From positions 1-13,580 of the forward strand of contig JAFZAM010000064.1 of assembly GCA_017557265.1 (NCBI GenBank): 13,580 nt of DNA, given 5' to 3'. The stretch is from Oscillospiraceae bacterium (GTDB lineage Bacteria > Bacillota > Clostridia > Oscillospirales > Oscillospiraceae). The position numbers and the translations under genes are program-made. Below are positions 6,539 to 13,580 of this stretch, one piece after another (position 1 is the first letter of the stretch; the number at the start of each line of letters is the position of its first letter). The notes under the pieces are model-generated. The model saw nothing but the letters and a program-made list of their open reading frames with translations. It searched no databases and had not been told where the DNA came from.

Positions 6539-7912
6539 ATGAGAAAATTCAAACTGTTGCCTATAATATTGGCGCTGGTCCTCGCCGTGTCCCTTGTGCC
6601 CGTCCCGAAGGCGCAGGCCATGGAGGACCTCGTGATAGACGCCACGGCGGCGTACCTCGTCGAGCTCAACACGGGAGACGTGCTCTTTGCCAAGAACGAG
6701 CACATGAAGCTCTTCCCCGCCTCCACGACGAAGATACTGACCGTCCTGCTCGCCATCGAGGCCATCGAGCGCGGCGAGGCGGACTACCGCGACATGGTGA
6801 CCGCCACGGATAACTGCCGCTTCGACCTGACGTGGGACAGCAGCACCGTCGGCATCACGGCCGGCGAGTCGCTGAGCCTTGAAAACCTCATCGTCTGCGC
6901 CCTCGTCGCGAGCGCGAACGAGGCCTGCAACGTCATCGCCGAGTACATAAGCGGCTCGATAAGCGAGTTCGTCGACCTCATGAACGCGAGAGCGACGGAG
7001 CTTGGCTGCAAAAACACCCACTTCGCGAACACGCACGGCCTGCCGAACGAGGACCACTACTCCTCGGCCTACGACCTGCATCTTATAGCGAAAGAGGCTA
7101 TGACGCACGAGAAGTTCATGCAGATGTGCAACTACGTCGACTACACCGTCCCCGCGACGAACAAGTCCGACGAGCGCCACATCAAGACCACGAACGAGCT
7201 CATCGATCCCGCTTCCAACTACTATAACTCCTCCGCCTCCGGCATCAAGACCGGCAGCACGGACGCGGCGGGCTTCTGCCTCGTCTCCTCGGCGGAGAAA
7301 AACGAGATAAGGCTCCTCTCCGTCATCCTCGGCGCGAAGGCCGTCGCCACAGGCAACGGAGCCTACCGCATCGACAGCTTCACGGAGACCGGCTATATGT
7401 TCAGATGGGTCTTCGCCAACTACTCCTGGCGCGAGATCCTCTCTGCGACCGAGCTCGTCGCGGAGCTGCCCGTCGCGCTCGGCGAGGGCATGGACAGCGT
7501 CATCGTCCACCCGGAGACGTCGCTGCGCGACCTCATCCCGAACGACCTTGATATCGACAAGGAGTACAAGGCCGACATAGACATCTACTGTCAGCACGAG
7601 GGAGCCGAGCCGCTGACGGCCCCCATCGAGATAGGCGAGGAGCTCGGCACCATCACGCTTACTTACAAGGGCGAGACCTTCGGGCCCGTCAAGCTCATCG
7701 CGAACACGGACGTCCCACTCTCGAAGATCGAATACATGAAGTCGCGCATAAAGGCCACGTTCCAGAAGCCGTGGCTCAAATGGACGATACTCGGCATTCT
7801 TTTCATCTTCCTGCTCTACATCGCCTTTATAATCCGCTACAATATTCTTAAATACCGCCACAAGAAGAAGCTGCAGGCGCGCCGCGAGGCCGCCGAGCGC
7901 GAAAGGCGCTGA
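6539..7912 (+). CDS. D-alanyl-D-alanine carboxypeptidase (PBP5/DacF-like, S11 family)
   Basis: A 457-residue penicillin-binding protein that trims the terminal D-Ala from peptidoglycan pentapeptides outside the membrane. A signal peptide ends about residue 27 (AQA). The catalytic triad of motifs is complete: STTK (Ser62 nucleophile, Lys65), SAN (125-127) and KTGS (237-240). A beta-rich PBP5 C-terminal domain follows at about 300-390. A single membrane span at about 413-433 and a strongly basic cytoplasmic tail (434-457) anchor it, in place of the amphipathic helix of E. coli PBP5. GGGAG lies several bases before the ATG and supports the start. It is the only rightward gene, transcribed alone from its own sigma-A promoter and closed by a bidirectional terminator. 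Vegetative (DacA-like) versus sporulation (DacF/DacB-like) function cannot be settled here. Confidence 0.92.
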   Translation: MRKFKLLPIILALVLAVSLVPVPKAQAMEDLVIDATAAYLVELNTGDVLFAKNEHMKLFPASTTKILTVLLAIEAIERGEADYRDMVTATDNCRFDLTWDSSTVGITAGESLSLENLIVCALVASANEACNVIAEYISGSISEFVDLMNARATELGCKNTHFANTHGLPNEDHYSSAYDLHLIAKEAMTHEKFMQMCNYVDYTVPATNKSDERHIKTTNELIDPASNYYNSSASGIKTGSTDAAGFCLVSSAEKNEIRLLSVILGAKAVATGNGAYRIDSFTETGYMFRWVFANYSWREILSATELVAELPVALGEGMDSVIVHPETSLRDLIPNDLDIDKEYKADIDIYCQHEGAEPLTAPIEIGEELGTITLTYKGETFGPVKLIANTDVPLSKIEYMKSRIKATFQKPWLKWTILGILFIFLLYIAFIIRYNILKYRHKKKLQARREAAERERR

Positions 7913-7950
7913 GCCGCCCCTCCCCTTCCGGGCGCGAAAAAAGCATACAA

Positions 7951-7990
7951 AAAGGCCATCCCGATAAGTTCGGGATGGCCTTTCTTATTT
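7951..7990. terminator. Bidirectional rho-independent terminator
   Basis: A perfect 14 bp stem (7951-7964 with 7970-7983) closes a 5-base loop. The plus strand continues with TTTCTTATTT, and the minus strand with TTTTTGTATG and a further run of T. It lies between two convergent genes, 38 bp after the carboxypeptidase stop and 5 bp after the EF-G-like stop, so it should end both transcripts. Confidence 0.92.
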
Positions 7991-7995
7991 GAGGT

Positions 7996-10014
7996 TTACT
8001 CTTCCTCGGCCTGAGCCTTGGCTTCCTCGATGACCTTCTGCTGGACGTTGCCGGGAGCTTCCTCGTATCTGACGAACTTGCAGGAGAAGCTTCCGCGGCC
8101 CTGAGTCATGGAGCGGAGGTCTATCGTGTACGAGCCCATCTCAGCGAGCGGTACCTCGGCCTCGACGGTCTGCATGCCGTCCTCGGCGGTCATGCCGAGC
8201 ACGGTGCCGCGGCGCTTGGAGGAGATGTCGCTCATGATGTCGCCGAGGTTGGAGTCGGGGATGGTGACCTTCAGCAGGCCGATCGGCTCGAGGATGGTAG
8301 GCTTGGCGTTGGGGATGCCCTCCTGATAAGCGAGGCGGGCGGCGGTCTGGAACGCCATATCGTTGGAGTCGACGGGGTGATACGAGCCGTCGTACAGCGT
8401 CGCCTTCAGGCCGACGAGCGGGTAGCCGGCGAGCACGCCCTTCTGGACGGCGTTGCGCAGGCCCTTCTCGACGGACGGGAAGAAGTTCTTGGGAACGGAG
8501 CCGCCGAAGACCTCCTCGGCAAAGACCATCTCGTCGGAATCGTACTGGGGCTCGAAGCGGATCCACACGTCGCCGAACTGGCCGCTGCCGCCGGACTGCT
8601 TCTTGTGGCGGCCGTGAGCCTCGACCTTGCCCTTTATCTTCTCGCGGTAAGCGACCTTGGCGGGCTTGAGCTCGACGTCGACGCCGAAGCGGCTCTTGAG
8701 CTTGGAGCACAGGACGTCGATCTGGATGTCGCCGGCGCCTGAGACGACCATCTGATGGGTCTCGGGGTTGTTGACGACGGTGAAGGAGATGTCCTCCTCG
8801 TTGAGTCTGGCAAGGCCGGTGCCGACCTTGTCGTCCTGACCCTTGGTCTTGGGGGCGATGGCCATGGAGTAAACGGGCTCGGCGATCTCGATGGGCGGGA
8901 ACTCGACCTCGTTCTTCGGATCGCAGACGGTGTCGCCCGTCTTCCACTCCATCTTGCCGACGGCGACGATGTCGCCGCAGCAGACTTCCTTGACCTCGGT
9001 GTTCTTCTTGCCGCACATCGTATACAGACGGCCGAGCTTGTCGGTCGAGGAGGCGCGGACGTTGCGCAGGGACATGTCGGCGGTGATATTGCCGGACATG
9101 ACTTTCACGAAGCTGTACTTGCCGAACTGGTCGGACACGGTCTTGAACACGAAGCCCGCGGTCGGACCGGCGGGGTTGATGCCCTCGACGTCGGAGGGGG
9201 CGGGAACGTAGTCGACGATGGCCTGAAGCAGAGCCTCGGTGCCGACTCCGTCGACGGCGCAGGAGGCGACGACGGGGATGACGCCGCGGTCCTTCATGCC
9301 TATCTTGAGGCCCTTGATGATCTGCTCCTCGGAGAGCTCCATCGTATCGAAGAAGACTTCCATGAGCTCCTCGTCGGCGCCCGCGGCGGCCTCCATGAGA
9401 GCCTCGCGGAGGCTCGAGGCCTTGCCCTCGTCGGCGGCGGGGACGGCGCCCTTGGTCGTCTTGCCGTTGTTGGTGACGTAGGCGACGTTGTGCACGAGGT
9501 CGATGACGCCCTTGCCGTCGCTCGTCGGAGCGGTCACGGCGCAGACGATGCTGCCGTACTTTTCCTGAAGGGCGCTGAGGACGGAATCGAAATCGCCGTG
9601 CTCCTCGTCGATCTTGGAGACGCAGAACATCGTCGGCAGGTTCGCGGCCTTGAGCGTCTTCCAGGTGCGCTCGGCGCCGACGGAGATGCCGTCCTTGGCG
9701 GTGATGAGGATGATGCCGGCCTCAACGGCGCGGATGGCGCACGCGACCTCGCCCACGAAGTCGAAATAGCCCGGGCAGTCGAGAACGTTGATCTTGCAGC
9801 CGCCGAATTCGACGGGGGCGATCGCGGTCGATATCGTGATCTGACGCTTTATCTCTTCCGCGTCATAGTCGCAGACGGTGTTGCCGTCGGGCACCTTGCC
9901 CTGACGGTCGATAGCGCCGGTGACGAAAAGCATGCTCTCCGCGAGAGTGGTCTTGCCGCTGTTGCCGTGCCCCAGAAGAGCGACGTTGCGGATCTTGTCT
10001 GTCGAGTAGCTCAT
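7996..10014 (-). CDS. Elongation factor G paralogue (EF-G-like GTPase, not the housekeeping EF-G)
   Basis: A 672-residue protein with all five EF-G domains: GTPase (about 1-270), domain II (285-370), III (380-455), IV (460-590) and V (590-672). The P-loop is GHGNSGKT (15-22) where housekeeping EF-G has AHIDAGKT. G3 reads DCPGYFDF (79-86) rather than DTPGHVDF, so the catalytic His is Tyr83. G4 is SKID (133-136) instead of NKMD. Domain IV keeps KKQSGGSGQFG (471-481) and the tip DGSYHPVDSNDMAF with His546, the counterpart of the translocation-critical His of EF-G. This is the pattern of the EF-G-related paralogues found beside true EF-G in Clostridia and Thermus (EF-G-2), whose exact role is unclear; reported or proposed tasks include translocation or recycling under special conditions. 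It is not beside rpsL/rpsG, which also argues against housekeeping fusA. The ATG follows GAGAGGA at about 11 bases. It is transcribed from its own promoter. Confidence 0.88.
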   Translation of the reverse strand: MSYSTDKIRNVALLGHGNSGKTTLAESMLFVTGAIDRQGKVPDGNTVCDYDAEEIKRQITISTAIAPVEFGGCKINVLDCPGYFDFVGEVACAIRAVEAGIILITAKDGISVGAERTWKTLKAANLPTMFCVSKIDEEHGDFDSVLSALQEKYGSIVCAVTAPTSDGKGVIDLVHNVAYVTNNGKTTKGAVPAADEGKASSLREALMEAAAGADEELMEVFFDTMELSEEQIIKGLKIGMKDRGVIPVVASCAVDGVGTEALLQAIVDYVPAPSDVEGINPAGPTAGFVFKTVSDQFGKYSFVKVMSGNITADMSLRNVRASSTDKLGRLYTMCGKKNTEVKEVCCGDIVAVGKMEWKTGDTVCDPKNEVEFPPIEIAEPVYSMAIAPKTKGQDDKVGTGLARLNEEDISFTVVNNPETHQMVVSGAGDIQIDVLCSKLKSRFGVDVELKPAKVAYREKIKGKVEAHGRHKKQSGGSGQFGDVWIRFEPQYDSDEMVFAEEVFGGSVPKNFFPSVEKGLRNAVQKGVLAGYPLVGLKATLYDGSYHPVDSNDMAFQTAARLAYQEGIPNAKPTILEPIGLLKVTIPDSNLGDIMSDISSKRRGTVLGMTAEDGMQTVEAEVPLAEMGSYTIDLRSMTQGRGSFSCKFVRYEEAPGNVQQKVIEEAKAQAEEE

Positions 10015-10083
10015 AGTAAATCCAGTCCTCTCATATCATATATAAATCACTTTTATTGATCGCAGACTAAACACAACTTTGAA

Positions 10084-10112
10084 ATTATACACTAATCGCG
10101 CCGATTTATCAA
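10084..10112 (-). promoter_or_regulatory. Sigma-A promoter of the EF-G-like gene
   Basis: On the minus strand TTGATA (10112-10107) and TATAAT (10089-10084) are exactly 17 bases apart. Transcription should begin near 10077, giving a leader of about 63 bases. The spacer contains a perfect dyad AATCG-GCG-CGATT (10106-10094). The gene can therefore be expressed apart from the metK/rlmB/membrane-protein run upstream, for which no terminator is seen before this promoter. Confidence 0.8.
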
Positions 10113-10121
10113 CAGGAATTC

Positions 10122-12446
10122 TTACGTTTCGTTGAGCAGCAGCACGGCCGCCGTCCAGAGCGCGAGGAAGGCCGTCACGTTGCCGGCGCTGCCGGCCGAG
10201 AAGGACGAGCCCGCGCAGATGACGAACATTATAAGCAGGCCGATTATCGCGCCCGCCGCCGTTATGAGATTGCCGAGTCGGACCTTGCGCACGAGGTCGC
10301 GCCCTCTGCGGGCGATCTCGACGAAATGCGCGAGCCCTTCCCTGCTCATGACGGCGCTCGGCTTGAGGTCGGGCGTCTCGGTATCGGCGGAGAGCTTGTA
10401 GCGCGCCTCGAAGCTCAGAAAATCGACGTTCTCGGTCGATATCTTGAACTTGGACTTTATCATCGCGGGCGTAATGGAGAAATCGCGCACCGCGAAAAGC
10501 GGCCTTATCTTCGAGCGCAGCAGCGACACGAGCGCGTTCTGCACCATGTCGACGGGGGTGTAGTTTACGATGAAGACGCCGGCGAGCTCGTCGTTTATGG
10601 CGGTGAACACGGCGGTCTTGAGATTGAGGTTCGGCGCGAGGCGTACGCCCATGAGGTTCATGAACGCGGCCGAGCCGACGATGACCCTGTCGCCGTTTAT
10701 CATCGCGCCGACGCCGCCTCCCTCGTAGCAGGAGAACTCGTCGACCCTGTATATGCTGCAGGCGTATTCCTTCAGCAGGTCGCCGAAGAGGCGCGTCAGG
10801 CCGGAGCCGGAGGCGATTATGAGGCTCGCCGTATAGGATACGACCGTCTCGACGGACATGGACGAGAAGGACTTGACGCCGCCGAGGGAGAGCGTGTTCT
10901 CCGGGAAGAGGTCGCTGTCCTTGACGACGAGGCCGACCGCGTCGTTTATGTCCTTCGCGCCGCTCCAGCCGGCGAGAGCCGCGCCGGAGGAGGCGAGCTT
11001 CTTGGCGCATCTGTTGAACGGAAGATTGAATATAAGCGCGGCGGAGGCGCACGAGGAGACCGCAGTCAGCGCGGAAAGGCAGTGGATGAAGTTGCCGCTC
11101 TGGCCGCGGAACACGGACGTTATCAGCGCGAAGACTATCGAGATGATGATGACGAGCGGGGCGAAGCGCTTGTAGAAGTTCTCGCTGCGGTCGCACTCGA
11201 GGCTCTTGGAGATGAAGCCCTGCGCGGAGCCGAGCTTTTTTGTCAGGACGAGGCCCTCGTCGGCGCGCTCCCACTCGGCGGTCACGAGCGTCGGCAGGTG
11301 CGCCGTCCTCATGGTCCTGAACGTCGTCTTATAGGCCGACTTGGAAAGGCGCGAGCCCCACATCGCGCACAGCAGCGCGAATATGGCCGGCGCGCAGTAG
11401 GGCTGGCCGAACCTCGCCGTATCGGCGAGGACTATATACACGGCGTCGGCGGCGGCGACCACGGCCGCGACAGCGGCGAGGGAATCTCCGCCGGCATGGA
11501 ACGTCACGAGATTTCGTATCCCGCGCAGGAACACGTCGAGCCCGAGCACGACGCTCAGCAGCAGCAGGCCGAGCTGGACGAGCGCGGCCGTCTGCGCTCC
11601 GCCGAGGAAGGTCTCTGCGTCGGCGTGTCTGCCGGAGAAGGCTATTATCGCGGAAGCAATAGCGAGGATGAGGACGAGCAGGGTCCTGCGCGTCACGGAC
11701 TTGACGCCGGAGGAATATATCTCCTCGGCCTCGGCGGCGGTGAGCTCGCGCTCGGCGACCTCCTCCTCGGCCTGCTCGACTATCTTCTGCTCCTCGCGGG
11801 CGCGGCGCTTTCTGGCTGCCTTGGAGGCTATCGTCTCCTCGACCTCGTCGGCCACGTCCTCTATCGTCTCGGGCCGGGCGTAGCGCCCGACGCCGAAGAA
11901 CATCTGCTCCTCGTCGGTCATGGCGAGATCGGATTCGCGCTTCTCGCTCTCGGCCTGCTCGCGCTCGAGCCTCTCGATGCGCGCGGCCTCGAGCACGGAC
12001 TCGCGGACGCTCCGCTCCTCGACCTCGCGTCTTACGCGGCGTCCGCCCTCCTTCGTGGGCTTCTCGGAGTCGTCGCCGGAGCGCTTTTTTAGCCCGAAGA
12101 CGCTCAGGAACGGCTTTTTCGCGGGCTCCGCCCCGCGCTCCATATCGAACGCGGGCGTCTCGGGCTTATCCAGCGGCTTCTTCTCGGCGGGAACGTACTC
12201 CGTGACCTCCTCGTCGTCGCCCTCGTCGTCCCTGAGCTGGACGGTCGGCACGGCGGACTGCGGGTCGCTGAGCTCGCGTGTCATCTCCTCGATGATCTTC
12301 GCGGCCTGCGCCTCGAGGTCTTCCTTTGAGAGCTTGCGCTCCCCCGCTATGTAAGCGTTGCCTTTATACTCTGCGAGGATGGATTCGAGGGTGTATTCCT
12401 CTTCCTCCGGGATCTCGGGAGATTTGTTGATCTCGTTTTCGGCCAT
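10122..12446 (-). CDS. Degenerate P-type ATPase-like membrane protein with long charged N-terminal extension
   Basis: I know no characterised homologue. Residues 1-250 are soluble and highly charged: acidic at 1-95, then a basic patch and a probable coiled coil (136-246). Eight membrane spans follow at about 253-272, 284-306, 321-345, 348-365, 428-447, 453-476, 723-746 and 751-771, in the 4+2+2 pattern of P1B metal ATPases. The 480-720 region aligns by eye with P and N domains: GAKDINDAVGLVVKDSDLF (496-514) where a pump has the DKTGT loop; EGGGVGAMINGDRVIVGS (575-592) like the N-domain GxG and VGS elements; and FAVRDFSITPAMI (651-663) in place of TGDN. Asp510 is retained but KTGT is lost. The membrane CPC motif is SSCASA, and TGES, HP and GDGxND are absent. 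ATP-driven transport is therefore unlikely, and a regulatory or scaffold role is inference. GGAG lies five bases before the ATG; the gene starts 16 bp after rlmB. Confidence 0.72.
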   Translation of the reverse strand: MAENEINKSPEIPEEEEYTLESILAEYKGNAYIAGERKLSKEDLEAQAAKIIEEMTRELSDPQSAVPTVQLRDDEGDDEEVTEYVPAEKKPLDKPETPAFDMERGAEPAKKPFLSVFGLKKRSGDDSEKPTKEGGRRVRREVEERSVRESVLEAARIERLEREQAESEKRESDLAMTDEEQMFFGVGRYARPETIEDVADEVEETIASKAARKRRAREEQKIVEQAEEEVAERELTAAEAEEIYSSGVKSVTRRTLLVLILAIASAIIAFSGRHADAETFLGGAQTAALVQLGLLLLSVVLGLDVFLRGIRNLVTFHAGGDSLAAVAAVVAAADAVYIVLADTARFGQPYCAPAIFALLCAMWGSRLSKSAYKTTFRTMRTAHLPTLVTAEWERADEGLVLTKKLGSAQGFISKSLECDRSENFYKRFAPLVIIISIVFALITSVFRGQSGNFIHCLSALTAVSSCASAALIFNLPFNRCAKKLASSGAALAGWSGAKDINDAVGLVVKDSDLFPENTLSLGGVKSFSSMSVETVVSYTASLIIASGSGLTRLFGDLLKEYACSIYRVDEFSCYEGGGVGAMINGDRVIVGSAAFMNLMGVRLAPNLNLKTAVFTAINDELAGVFIVNYTPVDMVQNALVSLLRSKIRPLFAVRDFSITPAMIKSKFKISTENVDFLSFEARYKLSADTETPDLKPSAVMSREGLAHFVEIARRGRDLVRKVRLGNLITAAGAIIGLLIMFVICAGSSFSAGSAGNVTAFLALWTAAVLLLNET

Positions 12447-12462
12447 AAGGACTCCGTTTAGG

Positions 12463-13218
12463 TTATTTCGAATGTCTCTGCCTGACGGCTTCGAACATGA
12501 CGACGGCCGCGGCTGCGGACGCGTTGAGAGAATTCACTTTTCCGAACATCGGGATGGAGACGAGAAAATCGCACTTTTCCGTCACGAGACGGCCCATGCC
12601 CTCGCCCTCGGAGCCGATAACGAGCGCCATGGGGCCGGTCATGTCCGTCTTCCAGAGCTCGCTCGAGCCCTCTGCGGCGGTCCCGTATATCCAGACGCCG
12701 GCCTGCTTGAGCTCGTCCATGGCGGAAGGGATGTTCGCGACCTTGGCGATGAGCATGTGCTCGACCGCGCCGGCGGAGGTCTTCTCCACGACGGCGGTCA
12801 CGCCCGAGCTCCTGTGGCGCGGGATGACGACGCCGTGCGCTCCGGCGACCTCGGCGGTCCTGATTATGGCGCCGAGGTTGTGGGGGTCGGTTATCTCGTC
12901 GCAGATGACTATGAAGGGCGCTTCGCCGCGCTCGGCGGCGAGCGCGAGGACGTCTGCGACCGTCGAATACTCGCGGGCGGCGGCGACGGCTATCACGCCC
13001 TGATGGGCGTGGGTCGAGCTCATGAAGTCGAGCTTGCGCCTGTCGACCGTCGAGACGGCGGCTCCGGCGGCTCTCGCCTTGGCGGCGATGAAGCCGAGCG
13101 CCTTGTCCCCGTCGTCGCGCGCTATGTAGACCTTGTCTATCGCGCGGCCGGCCTTGAGGGCCTCGAGGACGGCGTTCCTGCCCTCGATGCGGCTTTCGTC
13201 GTTGGGATCGTACGCCAT
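12463..13218 (-). CDS. rlmB: TrmH-family (SpoU) rRNA ribose 2'-O-methyltransferase, RlmB type
   Basis: A 251-residue SPOUT methyltransferase. RlmB methylates a guanosine ribose in 23S rRNA using S-adenosylmethionine. An N-terminal substrate-binding domain (about 8-80, with IEGRNAVLEAL) precedes the knotted catalytic domain. Its three motifs are complete: DPHNLGAIIRTAE (111-123, with Asn114 and Arg120), ALVIGSEGEGMGRL (198-211) and IPMFGKVNSLNASAAAA (222-238). The true start is the ATG at 13218, which shares one base with the metK stop (TAATG). A longer version of this frame is a shadow of metK. RlmB is the best name, but YsgA or a 23S Gm paralogue cannot be excluded. It follows metK, which supplies its methyl donor, though that pairing may be coincidental. 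Confidence 0.88.
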   Translation of the reverse strand: MAYDPNDESRIEGRNAVLEALKAGRAIDKVYIARDDGDKALGFIAAKARAAGAAVSTVDRRKLDFMSSTHAHQGVIAVAAAREYSTVADVLALAAERGEAPFIVICDEITDPHNLGAIIRTAEVAGAHGVVIPRHRSSGVTAVVEKTSAGAVEHMLIAKVANIPSAMDELKQAGVWIYGTAAEGSSELWKTDMTGPMALVIGSEGEGMGRLVTEKCDFLVSIPMFGKVNSLNASAAAAVVMFEAVRQRHSK

Positions 13219-13580
13219 TACAGATACTTCCTGAGCGCGTCGGCCTTGTCGGTCTTCTCCCACGGGAGATCGAGGTCGTCCCTGCCGAAGTGGCCGTAGG
13301 CGGCCGTGCCGGAATAGATCGGGCGGCGCAGGTCGAGGTGCTCGATGATGCTCGCGGGGCGCAGGTCGAACTCCTTGAGGATTATCTCCCTGAGCCTGTC
13401 GTCGGGGAGCTTTCCGGTCCCCTTCGTGTCGACGAGGACGGAGAGCGGATGCGCGACGCCGATGGCGTACGCGACCTCGATGGAGCACTGCTTGGCGAGG
13501 CCCGCCGCGACGACGTTCTTGGCTATGTAGCGCGTCATGTAGGCGGCGCTGCGGTCGACCTTCGTCGGGTCCTTGCCGGA
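13218..13580 (-). CDS. metK: S-adenosylmethionine synthetase, C-terminal part (5' end beyond window)
   Basis: The last 120 codons of MetK are present; the start lies beyond the right edge. MetK makes S-adenosylmethionine from methionine and ATP. The fragment begins SGKDPTKVDRSAAY, the conserved loop that follows the GGGAFSGKD ATP-binding segment, and continues with MTRYIAKNVVAAGLA, CSIEVAYAIGVAHP, the TYGTGK-like DTKGTGK, and the C-terminal YGHFGRDDLDLPWEKTDKA, all standard. Nothing is missing in the visible part. Its TAA overlaps the rlmB ATG by one base, so the two are co-translated. Confidence 0.95.
   Translation of the reverse strand, partial: SGKDPTKVDRSAAYMTRYIAKNVVAAGLAKQCSIEVAYAIGVAHPLSVLVDTKGTGKLPDDRLREIILKEFDLRPASIIEHLDLRRPIYSGTAAYGHFGRDDLDLPWEKTDKADALRKYL

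Noticed and set aside
7996..10014. Housekeeping fusA or a TetM-type ribosome protection protein
   Set aside because: G1, G3 and G4 motifs differ from housekeeping EF-G and there is no rpsL/rpsG/tuf context. TetM-specific features and leader are not seen.
10122..12446. Functional copper or zinc exporting ATPase (copA/zntA)
   Set aside because: The topology fits, but the phosphorylation loop, TGES, CPC, HP and GDGxND motifs are all absent, as are metal-binding N-terminal CxxC motifs.
13219..13488. 90-codon N-terminal extension of rlmB
   Set aside because: It reads metK in another frame. RlmB homology begins just after the ATG at 13218, which overlaps the metK TAA.
1..13580. Mobile element, phage, CRISPR or defence island
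   Set aside because: No transposase, integrase, tRNA, long terminal repeats, direct-repeat arrays or abrupt composition change could be seen. The gene set is mostly core chromosomal.

Overview
The window is GC-rich DNA that looks like an ordinary chromosomal segment from a Firmicute, most likely an uncultured high-GC member of the Clostridia. The placement rests on a Mini-RNase III, a PBP5-type D-Ala-D-Ala carboxypeptidase, a GerMN-domain lipoprotein, an RqcH homologue and a Clostridia-type EF-G paralogue. I see no transposase, phage gene, CRISPR array, tRNA or rRNA. Genes are packed tightly, with 1 to 23 bp overlaps or gaps under 30 bp inside the operons.

Left part (1-6438, minus strand). 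One probable seven-gene operon reads leftward: a ComEA-like DNA-binding protein, an OmpR-type response regulator, its histidine kinase, a GerMN lipoprotein, O-acetylhomoserine sulfhydrylase (metY), Mini-RNase III (mrnC) and the start of rqcH, which runs off the window. The mrnC frame carries an in-frame TGA followed by 25 further codons that match the family's C-terminus.

Middle (6439-7995). A 100 bp intergenic region holds a strong sigma-A promoter driving a rightward D-alanyl-D-alanine carboxypeptidase gene. A second extended -10 for the leftward operon lies face-to-face with it, and the two -10 boxes form a perfect 7 bp dyad. A bidirectional hairpin terminator separates the carboxypeptidase from the convergent EF-G-like gene.

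Right part (7996-13580, minus strand). metK (3' end only), rlmB and a 774-residue membrane protein form one compact run. An EF-G paralogue with its own good promoter follows. The membrane protein is the most unusual gene here. Its eight membrane spans and its P- and N-like regions follow the plan of a P1B-type metal ATPase, but essentially every catalytic motif is gone and a long charged N-terminal extension has been added. It looks like a pseudo-P-type ATPase.

Several genes act on or near the ribosome: mrnC and rlmB in 23S rRNA maturation and modification, rqcH in rescue of stalled 50S subunits, and the EF-G paralogue. Two concern methionine and SAM (metY, metK). The two-component system with its lipoprotein and the carboxypeptidase concern the cell envelope. 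Most functional statements are by recognition of family motifs; no database search was run.
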